The notes under the pieces: generated by a model
Told to the model about the DNA's origin: nothing
Databases searched by the model: none
What the model saw: only the letters and a program-made list of their open reading frames with translations
Assembly: GCF_030499535.1 (NCBI RefSeq)
Contig: NZ_JASTLB010000001.1
Location: 7,035,321 to 7,099,320, forward strand
Source: Streptomyces sp. TG1A-8
Lineage (GTDB): Bacteria > Actinomycetota > Actinomycetes > Streptomycetales > Streptomycetaceae
Length of the DNA stretch: 64,000 bases
Direction: 5' to 3'
Position numbers and translations under genes: made by a program
Shown here: positions 52,693 through 60,925 of the stretch, in pieces
Numbering within the stretch: position 1 is the stretch's first letter
Layout: each line of letters begins with the position of its first letter

Positions 52693-53442
52693 GTGCGGAA
52701 CGTGAACCATGAACAGCGGCGACGGACGTGGGGGCTGGCAGTGGCCGTTTTGGCCGTCACGCTGACAGGGTGTTCGACGGTGACCGAGCCGACCCCCGAC
52801 GCCAGCGGCGTCACACCTGCAGGCGCCGCCGCTCCCACTGAAGACAGCGCCGCAGGAGCAGAAGGTAGGCAAACGGAGACAGCGTCGAGGCTACCCGGGC
52901 TTCCAAGCGCTGAAGAGGCCCGCACCGCGCTGGATAGTCTGAGAGTGGCAATTCAGGGGTCGATGGCGGGCTACAGCCGCGCAAAATTCCCTCACTGGGC
53001 CGCCCAAGGGGAAAGCTGCGACACTCGCGAAATGATCCTTCAGCGCGACGGCACCGGTGTACAGCGCGACGCCGAGTGCAGGGCCGTGTCCGGGAAGTGG
53101 GTGAGCGTCTACGAGAACAAGACCTTCACCGTTACTGCCGACCTCGACATCGACCACACTGTGCCCCTAGCCAACGCCTGGCGCTCTGGCGCCGACGCCT
53201 GGAAACAGGACGAGCGCGAAGCATTCGCCAATGACCTCACCCATCCGCAACTGCTGGCCGTATCCGCCGCCACGAGCCGCTCGAAGGGCGACCAAGGCCC
53301 GGACGAGTGGCAGCCACCGAATCGCTCCTACTGGTGTACCTACGGCCGCTCCTGGGTCGCCGTCAAGGCCGCGTACAAACTGACCGTCACCCAGGATGAG
53401 AAAGCCATGCTCACTAAGATGATCGACACCTGCACGCTATGA
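52693..53442 (+). CDS. Secreted/lipid-anchored HNH-family nuclease
   Basis: A 249-aa protein. The N-terminus is a lipoprotein signal (TWGLAVAVLAVTLTGC), then a Thr/Ala/Glu-rich linker. The catalytic part has DIDHTVPLANAWRSGADAW (His-Thr-Val-Pro metal motif) and LTHPQLLAVSAATSRSKGDQ followed by GPDEWQPPN, typical of DUF1524-type HNH nucleases. GTG 52693 has GAAGAGG 5 nt upstream; GTG 52702 is an alternative. It probably degrades extracellular DNA or RNA for nutrition or competition. It overlaps the next gene by 4 nt. Confidence 0.8.
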   Translation: MRNVNHEQRRRTWGLAVAVLAVTLTGCSTVTEPTPDASGVTPAGAAAPTEDSAAGAEGRQTETASRLPGLPSAEEARTALDSLRVAIQGSMAGYSRAKFPHWAAQGESCDTREMILQRDGTGVQRDAECRAVSGKWVSVYENKTFTVTADLDIDHTVPLANAWRSGADAWKQDEREAFANDLTHPQLLAVSAATSRSKGDQGPDEWQPPNRSYWCTYGRSWVAVKAAYKLTVTQDEKAMLTKMIDTCTL

Positions 53443-53729
53443 ATACGCCCTCGGCGCCGGACAAACCGGAGCGGCTGGCAGACACTGTGAAGGCTGGCCC
53501 CGGCGGAGCCATGACCGACGAGGTCGGCATCGTCACCGGTGACCTCACTGTCGCCACCACTCTCCAACCCGGCGGTCGCGCCGCCCTCACCGTCCAGTAC
53601 GCCGACGCCGAGGACTGGTACCACCTCACCGGCAGCCCCGCTCCCCTACCGCCCGCAGGGCTCGCTGCCCTCCACTGCGATGTCCTTAAGCGCATCCGGG
53701 CAGGCGGTGGAGCTCAGGCACCAAGCTGA
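53439..53729 (+). CDS. Small protein coupled to the HNH nuclease gene
   Basis: A 96-aa acidic protein with no signal peptide: GAMTDEVGIVTGDLTVATTL, GRAALTVQYADAEDWYHLTG. It starts with the ATG that overlaps the nuclease stop (ATGA at 53439-53442), so the two are translationally coupled. I do not recognise a family. An immunity or accessory role is possible but untested, since the nuclease is exported and this protein appears cytoplasmic. Confidence 0.6.
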   Translation: MNTPSAPDKPERLADTVKAGPGGAMTDEVGIVTGDLTVATTLQPGGRAALTVQYADAEDWYHLTGSPAPLPPAGLAALHCDVLKRIRAGGGAQAPS

Positions 53730-53858
53730 AACCCGCCTAAAGTTCCCCCTGCCAGTCGGACAGCTTGATACTGGGACGGATGGTCCCGGAGGAAGCAGTC
53801 ACAGGTGGTGGGCAAGAAAAGCGCAGAGCATGGGCGGGGCCGCTGTGCGTCAGCGCGT

Positions 53859-53890
53859 GGGACCATCCCCGCGCCCGCGGGGATGGTCCC
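53859..53890. repeat. Solitary CRISPR-repeat-like palindrome
   Basis: A 32-nt sequence with perfect 14-bp arms (GGGACCATCCCCGC and complement) and a 4-nt centre. It looks like an actinobacterial type I-E CRISPR repeat, but only one full copy is present; a shorter GGATGGTCCC occurs about 100 bp upstream. It could equally be a terminator stem. Confidence 0.4.
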
Positions 53891-53922
53891 CTATTCAAGC
53901 TCCTAACCTCGATCTTTCTTGA

Positions 53923-53953
53923 GGGTCCGCCGACGGAGTCGGTGGACCCTTTT
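53923..53953 (+). terminator. Rho-independent terminator
   Basis: A 12-bp stem (GGGTCCGCCGAC / GTCGGTGGACCC with one G-U pair), a 3-nt loop and TTTT. It closes the HNH nuclease transcription unit. Confidence 0.8.
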
Positions 53954-54065
53954 GCTTTCCGGAGCTGATGGTGGGCAGGCCGGTGGCCCGGCTATCGCGT
54001 CGGGTGGGCGCCGGGTTCCACTGCCCGGGGCGGGTGATGCTGTCGCAGGGACGGTGGGTTGCTGG

Positions 54066-55442
54066 TCAGCCGGGGTCGGGCAGGAGCGCGAGCCGTTCGA
54101 GGGCGGCGGTGATCTCGCCGGTCCAGGGCCAGTGCCGGGCGAGGCGGAGAATCCTGCGCCAGCCGGTGGTGACGAGCTGGCCGGCTGCGGAGAACAGGCG
54201 GAACCGCAAGCGACGCGGTTCCCAGAGCCTGGCCCGGCCGGTCAGGGCGAGCATGGGCATCCAGGCCAGCAGGTCGAGCGCGATCTGGACGATCTCCATC
54301 CAGACCCGGTTCTGGGCGGTGTTGTGCAGAGGCAGGTTGCGCAGGCCGGTGGCACGGGCGGTCCGGATCCGGTCCTCGGCCCGTGCCCGGAGCCGGTGGC
54401 GCAGTTCGAGCTCGGCGATCGGTCGGCCGGTGGTGTCGGTCGCGAAACACGTGATCCGCATGCCGTCTGCGTCCGTGATCCTCAACTGGGCGCCGGGATG
54501 GGGCCGTTCTTTGCGGACGATGAGCCGCATGCTCTTGGGCCAGCCGTGAAGGAGCCTGCCGGTGAGCTCGGCGACCCAGGCCCCGTCCCGGGCCTCAGCG
54601 TCGGCCTCGACGGCCGGGGTCCAGGCCGAGCCGGGGACCTTCAGCACGTGTTCGTGGATCGCTTCGGTGACCGTCATGCCGACCGAGTAAGACAGCCATC
54701 GGCCCCGCTTCGCGAGCCAGGACACGAAGTCGTGGGTGCCGCCGGCGGAGTCCGTGCGGATCAGCGTCTGCCGTCCTCGTCGGTAGCGCTTGGGCAGTTG
54801 GGCCAGGGCGAGTCGGGCGGTGGTGGTGTGGTCGGCTGCGGTGCTGGAGCCCGCGCTTCCCGGTCTGAGGAGGGCTGCGACGGGCTCTCCGGTTCCGCCC
54901 GGTCCGTGGTCGACGAAGGCCGTCAGCGGGTGATGGCCGTAGGTCTTCTTCCAGGTCGGGGCCGCGTTCTCCTTGTCGGAGTGCGCGATCACGAAGACGC
55001 CATCGAGGTCGACGGTGACCTGGCCATCGGCGTCCGGGGCGTTCTCGCCGGCCAATGACCAGGCACAATGGCGGACTTCGGAGCGTGCGGACCGGATGGC
55101 CTGCAGGGCTTTGTCGCCGGAGGCGGCGAGGGTGTCGATCAGGCGGGAGACGGTCGGGTCGGGGGCGACCGGGCCGAAGACGGCCGGCTCACACCGCAGC
55201 AGGACGACGTCCGCGAGGCAGTCTCCGCCCAGTGCGACCGCCAGGGCGACGTCCAAGAGGATCTTGCCGGGATCGTGGACGGCCCGCGGCTTGCGCCACG
55301 GAGCCAGAGCTGCAGATATCGCCTGGTCAAGGCCCGTTTTGCGGACCGTCTCCAGCAGCAGGACCGCACCGGCCTGTGAGACCACCTGCCGACCGTCTTC
55401 CTGGACACGGACACGCGGGTACGACGAGATAGGCTCTCTCAC
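54066..55442 (-). CDS. IS1380-family transposase, intact
   Basis: A 458-aa transposase without stops. Typical blocks: GAVLLLETVRKTGLDQAISA, VALGGDCLADVVLLR, VTVDLDGVFVIAHSDKENAA (catalytic Asp region), TLIRTDSAGGTHDFVSWLAK and AEDRIRTARATGLRNLPLHN near the C-terminus. Length fits IS1380. I could not fix the terminal repeats with confidence. It appears to be the only full-length single-frame transposase here besides the ISAs1 one. Confidence 0.85.
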   Translation of the reverse strand: MREPISSYPRVRVQEDGRQVVSQAGAVLLLETVRKTGLDQAISAALAPWRKPRAVHDPGKILLDVALAVALGGDCLADVVLLRCEPAVFGPVAPDPTVSRLIDTLAASGDKALQAIRSARSEVRHCAWSLAGENAPDADGQVTVDLDGVFVIAHSDKENAAPTWKKTYGHHPLTAFVDHGPGGTGEPVAALLRPGSAGSSTAADHTTTARLALAQLPKRYRRGRQTLIRTDSAGGTHDFVSWLAKRGRWLSYSVGMTVTEAIHEHVLKVPGSAWTPAVEADAEARDGAWVAELTGRLLHGWPKSMRLIVRKERPHPGAQLRITDADGMRITCFATDTTGRPIAELELRHRLRARAEDRIRTARATGLRNLPLHNTAQNRVWMEIVQIALDLLAWMPMLALTGRARLWEPRRLRFRLFSAAGQLVTTGWRRILRLARHWPWTGEITAALERLALLPDPG

Positions 55443-55900
55443 CTGGAAAGTGCTCTTTTCCTTGCAGCCAACAGGCCCCTCAGCAAATCCTATCGTTGCA
55501 GGTCAAGGGCGCTTTCAGTGTTTCTGATCAACTCTCGGACAGCCCACCTCGTGAAAGCGCGAGGCTAAAGAGGGCTTGGCTACCCCTGCCCCGGCGCGAA
55601 CGCTGCCCGCACACATGGACTGCCTGGAGGCCGGACAAAGCAACGACTCTCTGTACCTGACCCAGCCCGATGACCGCGTCCACCGCATCAAGTATCCCCA
55701 CCCTTCACCGGCTGTAGGGGGCGAGCTGCGGGGCTTCGACGGGGATGCTGGCGGACTTGCACCTCTGGCGGCCCGTGGCCGTTTCTGGTCCCTAGCCGCC
55801 GTGCTGCGCTCTTCAGGTGTGCGGGGGAATGGGGGTGAGCCCCGGAGCGGTGTCCGGGGCTCACCTCGTCATGGCCGCCGGCCCGTGGATGCGGCGGCGG
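55443..55900. other. IS1380 flank and unassigned sequence
   Basis: No supported gene. The part next to the transposase probably contains the IS1380 end; the rest is GC-rich sequence running into the broken gene that follows. Confidence 0.5.
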
Positions 55901-56387
55901 TCATTCCGCTCGGACGGAGGCGCCGTAGTCGTCGCGCTGGCGGAGTACCGCAGTCTCCTGGGCTGGTGCGGGCCATACCTGGATGAGGTACCGCTCGGTG
56001 ACGTCGTCCGGGGCGAGGTCGACGGCGCTGTCGCGGCCGCGCGCGTGGATGCGCAGCCGGTAGTCGCCGGGGCCGGCGAAGGACAGTGCGGGCAGTTCCT
56101 CGTCGAGGTCGGCCATCAGGCCGCGCACCATCAACTCGCCCGATAGCGAGTGCAGCGAGATTTCGACGATTTCCTCCATCCGGTGTCTCCCGGCTGGGGG
56201 GCGTTGGTGTGGAAGGTGACGTCGACGTCGCCGGTGTGGATGCCGGTGAGGATGGTGGCGATGCCGTCTTCGGTCTCGACCAGGCCGTTGTGCGTGCGGG
56301 GCAGGTAGGGGCCGGCCTCGTCGCTAATCCTGAACTGGTGGTAGTGCACGGGCACGAGCTGCTGTGCGTGCACGGCCTGTTCGGTCA
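55901..56387 (-). pseudogene. Conserved hypothetical gene with one frameshift
   Basis: The first frame from ATG 56387 reads MTEQAVHAQQLVPVHYHQFR through GIATILTGIHTGDVDVTFH to PGDTGW, then goes off. The second frame continues EEIVEISLHSLSGELMVRGL, GDYRLRIHARGRDSAVDLAP and RYLIQVWPAP to 55901. Restoring one G near 56183 would give one protein of about 162 aa. Function unknown. It lies at the left edge of the IS3 element. Confidence 0.65.
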
Positions 56388-56877
56388 TGGCATGTCCGGG
56401 CCTGCTGCATGATCGGGTGACAGCGGGGTTTATGCAGCCAAGGCTGCGGCTGGGGTCATGATGGTCTCGTACTCGACGGGGGTCAATCGGGCCAGGCGTC
56501 TTTGACGCCGGCGTCGGTGATAGGTGCGCTCGATCCAGGTGACGATCGCGATCCGCAGCTCCTGGCGGGTGGCCCAGGCACGGCGGTCGAGGACGTTCTT
56601 CTGCAGCAGCGCGAAGAAGCTCTCCATGGCCGCGTTGTCGCCGGCCGCACCGACCCGGCCCATGGAGCCGACCATGTTGTGACGTACGACAACGGACACG
56701 AACTTCCGTGAGCGGAACTGCGACCCGCGGTCGGAATGAACAATGCATCCGGCGACCTGGCCGCGACGGGCCACTGCGGATTCAAGGGCTCTCACCGCGA
56801 GGCTGGATTTCATTCGGGCGTCGATGGAATAGCCCACGATGCGGCCGGAGTACACGTCCTTGATGGCACACAGATAC

Positions 56878-58211
56878 CAGGGCTGATTCAAAGTCCTGGT
56901 GATCACGAAGCGTTGCTGGTCACGGAGGTGTGACGGGGTGGCCGGTGGGCCGTCACGAAGACAACGAGGCTCCAGTTGACGGGGTGACCTACCAAGTCGC
57001 CCTGTATCACCGGAGCCTCGATGTGCCGCCAGTCTGCCACTGTCTGCCTGACCAAGTCGCCCTCGCCGCGCCAGCGTGAACTGCCCGACGTCGCCGAGCG
57101 GTTGGCGACACTGCTCGACCTGCGCGACCGCCGTGGCCGTCGGCACTCGCTGGTGTCGGTCCTGCTCACCGCGGCCTGCGCGGTGCTGGCCGGGGCCCGC
57201 TCCTACCTGGCCATCGGCCAGTGGGCGCGCAATGCCCCGCAGGACTGTCTCGCCCGTCTCGGCATCCCGTCCCGGGGCCCGCTCGGCATCCGGCGCGCGC
57301 CTGCCACATCCACGATCCGCCGTGTGCTCACCCTGGTGTGCCCCGGCGGGCTGGCCGATCTGCTCGGCTCCGCCCCGGTGGGCGCCGAGCAGGTGGCCGT
57401 GGACGGCAAGACCGCCCGCGGCTCGCGCACCGACACCGACGACGCCGTTCACCTGCTGTCTGCCCTGACCGGCTCCGGACGCGTGGTCTCCCAGCTCCCG
57501 GTGCCGGACAAGACCACCGAGGTCACCGCCCTGCCCGCGCTGCTGGCGCCCTTCGACCTGATCGGCTGCACGGTCACCGCCGACGCGCTGCACACCAGCC
57601 GCGAACAGGCCCGCTACCTGGTACAGGAGAAGAAGGCCCATTTCGTGCTCGTGGTCAAGCGCAACCAGCCGCGCCTGCACACCGCGCTGCGCGCCCTGCC
57701 GTGGAAGGAATGCACCGCGGTGCGCCACGACCGCGAGCAGGGACACGGCCGGCACGAGACCCGCTCGGTGCGTGCGCTGACCGTCACCGGCCTCGGCCTG
57801 GACTTCCCGCACGTCGCGCAGGCCGTGAAGATCCACCGTTACCGCACCGACGTCAAGAGCGGGAAGACCACCCGGCAGACGGTCTATGCGATCACCGACA
57901 TGACCTCCCGTCAGGCATCCCCGCAGCATCTCGGGCAACTCGCCCGCGCACACTGGGGCATCGAGTCCGTGCACCACGTCAGAGATACAACCTTCGCCGA
58001 GGACGCATCCAAGGTCCGCACCGGGCACGGCCCGGCGAACATGGCCACACTGCGGAACCTCGCGGTCAACACGCTCCGCGACGCCGGTCACCGCAGCATC
58101 GCCGCCGGGCTACGGCAGGTTTCCTACGCGCCCTTCACTCACCCGCTCGACCTGCTCGGACTCGCTTGACCTGCACCGATACATGATCACCAGGACTTTG
58201 AATCAGCCCTG
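56878..58211 (+). mobile_element. ISAs1-family element, complete (1,334 bp)
   Basis: Perfect 28-bp terminal inverted repeats at 56878-56905 and 58184-58211 (ends CAGGGCTGATTC and GAATCAGCCCTG), flanked on both sides by the 10-bp target duplication ACACAGATAC (56868-56877 and 58212-58221). It carries an intact transposase. Exact ends and an intact duplication indicate a recent, unrearranged insertion into the IS3 orfB. Confidence 0.9.
57021..58169 (+). CDS. ISAs1-family transposase, intact
   Basis: A 382-aa transposase. N-terminal LATLLDLRDRRGRRHSLVSV, catalytic Asp in QVAVDGKTARGS, second Asp in TVTADALHTSREQARYL and Glu in HWGIESVHHVRDTTFAEDAS. Length and motif order are normal for ISAs1. 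No frameshift or stop is present, and the terminal repeats are perfect, so it is the element in this window most likely to be mobile today. Confidence 0.9.
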   Translation: MCRQSATVCLTKSPSPRQRELPDVAERLATLLDLRDRRGRRHSLVSVLLTAACAVLAGARSYLAIGQWARNAPQDCLARLGIPSRGPLGIRRAPATSTIRRVLTLVCPGGLADLLGSAPVGAEQVAVDGKTARGSRTDTDDAVHLLSALTGSGRVVSQLPVPDKTTEVTALPALLAPFDLIGCTVTADALHTSREQARYLVQEKKAHFVLVVKRNQPRLHTALRALPWKECTAVRHDREQGHGRHETRSVRALTVTGLGLDFPHVAQAVKIHRYRTDVKSGKTTRQTVYAITDMTSRQASPQHLGQLARAHWGIESVHHVRDTTFAEDASKVRTGHGPANMATLRNLAVNTLRDAGHRSIAAGLRQVSYAPFTHPLDLLGLA

Positions 58212-58660
58212 ACACAGATACAGCTTGCCCTCGCCGGTTGGGTGCTCGGTGATGTCTGTCAGCCACAACCGGTTCGGCCCGTCGGTGGTGAAGTTCCGCC
58301 GCACCAGGTCATCGTGGACCGGTGGCCCGGCTTTGGCGTTCTTGCCGCGGCCTCTTCGCTTGCCGAAGGCGCTCCACCAGCCGTTGTCCCGGCAGATCCG
58401 CCAGGCGGTCCGCTCGGCCATCGCCTCGCCGGCGGCGCGGGCCTCGTCGAGCAGGAAGCGGTGGCCGAACTCTGGATCGTCGCGGTGCGCGTCGAACAGG
58501 GCGTTGGCCCGGTATGCCTCGGCCATCTCGGCGTCGGTGACCGGTCTGGTCAGCCACCGGTAGTAGGGCTGGCGGGCCAGCCCGAGCACCCGGCACGTCA
58601 CCGCCACCGGCACCCGGTGAGGGGCAGCGGCGACGGCCAGCTCGCGGACGAGCGGGTACA

Positions 58661-58954
58661 TCATTTTGCCGGCAGGTTCGCCTGCGATAGATACGCCGCT
58701 GCCCTTCTGAGGACCTCGTTCTCCTGCTCCAGCAGCCGGATGCGCTTGCGGGCCTCGCGCAGCTGGGCCGACTCACCCGACGCCGCTGCCGGCCTGGCGC
58801 CCTCGTCGGTGTCGGCACGGCGCAGCCACTTCGACAGAGTGATCGGGTGGACGCCGAAGTCGGCGGCGATCTGTTCCAGCGTGACGCCGGGCTCGCGGTT
58901 ACGCGCGACCCGCACGATGTCCTCGCGGAACTCCTTCGGATACGGCTTGGGCAC
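58661..58954 (-). CDS. IS3 orfA (DNA-binding subunit)
   Basis: A 97-aa protein with the IS3/IS911-type HTH (FREDIVRVARNREPGVTLEQ, DFGVHPITLSKWLRRA) and a C-terminal leucine-zipper helix (LLEQENEVLRRA). Its TGA overlaps the ATG of orfB (AAAATGATG), so orfB lies in the -1 frame; coupling or frameshifting would give OrfAB. Intact itself, but its orfB partner is interrupted. Confidence 0.85.
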   Translation of the reverse strand: MPKPYPKEFREDIVRVARNREPGVTLEQIAADFGVHPITLSKWLRRADTDEGARPAAASGESAQLREARKRIRLLEQENEVLRRAAAYLSQANLPAK

Positions 58955-59027
58955 TGCGACATCCTTCCAGGCCGCCTCTCAGCAAGCCAGGTCAGGTGTC
59001 ACCTATCCGTGCAGCAGTCCCTCCCAC

Positions 59028-59447
59028 ATGCTCATCGCCCTGGGCACCGAGGCCGCCATGAAGGGCTACCGCGTCCGCTACACGCTGGCCACCAAGCTCG
59101 TGAACGAGCTGGTCGAAGCTGCCGACGAGAAGCAGCTGAACAAGACCATCGCCCGCTACGGACGCGTCGACCTCCTCTGCATCGACGAGCTCGGCTACAT
59201 GGAACTCGACCGGCACGGAGCCGAACTCCTCTTCCAAGTTTTGACCGAACGCGAGGAGAAGAACAGCGTCGCCATCGCCTCCAACGAGTCCTTCGGCGGC
59301 TGGACCAAGACCTTCACCGACCCCCGCCTCTGCGCGGCCATCGTCGACCGCCTCACCTTCAACGGCACCATCATCGAAACCGGCACCGACTCCTACCGCC
59401 TCGCCAGCACCCGAGCACGAACCGAGGAGCCCGCCAAGGCCGGCTGA
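59028..59447 (+). pseudogene. istB: IS21 IstB helper, N-terminally truncated
   Basis: Reads MLIALGTEAAMKGYRVRYTL, then Walker B in YGRVDLLCIDELGYMELDR, AIASNESFGGWTKTFTDPRL and RLTFNGTIIETGTDSYRLAS. Full IstB is about 250 aa; only about 140 remain. The break lies immediately before SHMLIALG, i.e. inside the Walker A P-loop, where the IS3 end now sits, so ATP binding is lost. Confidence 0.8.
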
Positions 59448-59516
59448 CCGCTGCCGCTACCTACCTCGATGTGCAGCCGCCCTGGCAGGCGGCTGCACAT
59501 CTCGCCTCAAACTGTC

Positions 59517-60128
59517 TCAGCTGATCTGATCCGAAGTTACGCGTCGGTCGGCTTCCTGAGCTGCATGCTCCAGCCGGCTCCGATGGTTCTCCCACCACGC
59601 CGAGTCGCCAGGCGCCATGCTGTCGTTGCCCTTGTTCATCCCCACGGCACCATCCATGAGCTCCCGGATGATGTCGGCATGACCGGCGTGCCGGTGCGTG
59701 TCAGCGATCACGCGCACCACGGCGTGGTGCAACGTCACCTCGTCCTTACCGCTGGGCCACCACGGCACCTTGCCGATCGTGTCCAGCGCCAGCGCGTCGA
59801 GCGTCGCGTCCGCGTGGGTCCACGCTCGGCGGTAGAGCTCAACGATGTACTCGCGTGACTCGTCGGCGGTGACCCACATATCCGCGTTGGGCTCGGCACC
59901 GTCTTCTAGCCAGGGCAGCGGTTCACCGGACGGCCGTCCGAAGGTGTCGCCGAGATAGCCCAGCTCCACGCTCGCCGCGTGCTTCACCAGGCCGAGAAGG
60001 TTGGTGCCGGTCGGCGTCGACGGACGGCGGAGGTCGTACTCCGAGAGCCCTTCGAGCTTCCATAGCAGGGCATCACGGGCGGACTGCAGATAAAAGTGAA
60101 GATCAGCCTTGGGATCTGATGCGGTCAT
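59517..60128 (-). CDS. DinB-like (DUF664) protein
   Basis: A 203-aa four-helix-bundle protein of the DinB/DUF664 group. Metal-binding His positions are in LLGLVKHAASVELGYLGDTF and in VIADTHRHAGHADIIRELMD. Many Streptomyces relatives act as mycothiol- or bacillithiol-dependent S-transferases, but the specific reaction is not shown here. The start ATG at 60128 agrees with the conserved N-terminus (LHFYLQSARDALLWKLEGLS). It stands alone between IS remnants and the TnsA-like gene. Confidence 0.8.
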   Translation of the reverse strand: MTASDPKADLHFYLQSARDALLWKLEGLSEYDLRRPSTPTGTNLLGLVKHAASVELGYLGDTFGRPSGEPLPWLEDGAEPNADMWVTADESREYIVELYRRAWTHADATLDALALDTIGKVPWWPSGKDEVTLHHAVVRVIADTHRHAGHADIIRELMDGAVGMNKGNDSMAPGDSAWWENHRSRLEHAAQEADRRVTSDQIS

Positions 60129-60287
60129 GGGGCAAGTCTGCCGCGCGCATGATCTCTATCCACCACCGGCGGCGAACCAGATCGTCTTACGCAACGAGCG
60201 AACCGGACATGCGCCGTCGTTTCTCCTCAACATTCGCGAGCCGCTTGATCATCAACTGCCTTCGCAACCCACCGACAAACGCTGTTC

Positions 60288-60866
60288 CTAGACATCAACG
60301 AAGCCAGTACACCAGATCGACCGGCCCCAGCACCGCCAGCCCACCGACGCACACACCTCGCCGACCACCGCCGCGAGGGACCGCTGCCGCCGAGAAAGCT
60401 CCCCTCTGGCGGTGCAGTCCGCCAAGACCCCCTGGCCGTCGGTGAGCCGGAGCATCACCTGCGGGACATGCGTACGCACCCCGTCCGGCGCACGCCACCG
60501 CAGTTCAAGCGGCCGACTGGCCAGGCCTTGGACGCGTGGATCGCGGTCGAGCAGCATCAGATGCAGCCGCATCGCCCCAGACCCGTAATGCACGAGCCGT
60601 CCGGTGGTCGCCGACCACCACCATCCCGGCGCCATGCGCTTGCCCTTGCGGGCTGAAAACGGCCTCAGAGGCGGACACTGCTCAAAGGGCACTTCGGCGG
60701 CCGCCGCCTGCCACGACGAACACTCCGTCGTCCCGCCCGCAGCCAAGAACCGTACGTCCACAGCTCTGACATCGGCCGACCCGGCCTTTGCCACATCCCA
60801 TTCCGCGCTCCGCACACAGAGCCAAACGTCTTTTCGGCTCATCCGGTAATGGGCATAACAAGCCAA
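60288..60866 (-). pseudogene. TnsA-like endonuclease-fold protein, decayed
   Basis: A 192-aa frame. The central part reads APGWWWSATTGRLVHYGSGA, MRLHLMLLDRDPRVQGLASR and RTHVPQVMLRLTDGQGVLAD, which resembles the TnsA-like transposase endonuclease subunits of Streptomyces. Where active relatives have Ser-x-x-Glu and His-x-Pro-Asp, this has GSGAMR and HVPQ, so nuclease residues appear lost. The C-terminus also seems frameshifted: LGPVDLVYWLR is in the next frame just before the stop. Inactive or repurposed. The family assignment comes from recalled similarity only. Confidence 0.45.
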
Positions 60867-60925
60867 AGGGAACCAGAGACCAGATCCAGGTTCTGCCAGG
60901 CGTCCCTGACACCGCAGACGTGCTG

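Larger units (their letters stand above)
56430..58664 (-). pseudogene. IS3 orfB (transposase), interrupted by ISAs1
   Basis: First part (58664-58222) has VTCRVLGLARQPYYRWLTRP, FGHRFLLDEA and RLWLTDITEHPTGEGKLYLC; the second part (56867-56430) resumes exactly with AIKDVYSGRIVGYSIDARMK, CIVHSDRGSQFRSRKF and NAAMESFFALLQKNVL. All three DDE residues are present. Removing the ISAs1 element and one 10-bp duplication restores one unbroken frame of about 300 aa, so this IS3 was probably active until that insertion. Confidence 0.85.
56403..59016 (-). mobile_element. IS3-family element, split by ISAs1
   Basis: Imperfect ends sharing CTGCTGCA and GGTGACA lie near 56403-56423 and 58993-59016. Inside are orfA and an orfB interrupted by the ISAs1 element at 56878-58211. 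Ends are approximate, and no 3-bp duplication could be confirmed. Confidence 0.65.

Noticed and set aside
53439..53922. CRISPR array
   Set aside because: Only one full palindromic unit is present, with no regularly spaced repeats and no cas genes in the window.
56430..58091. 553-aa frame apparently linking the ISAs1 region with IS3 orfB
   Set aside because: The first two thirds are antisense to the ISAs1 transposase; only the final part is real IS3 orfB sequence, so it is a chance fusion created by the insertion.
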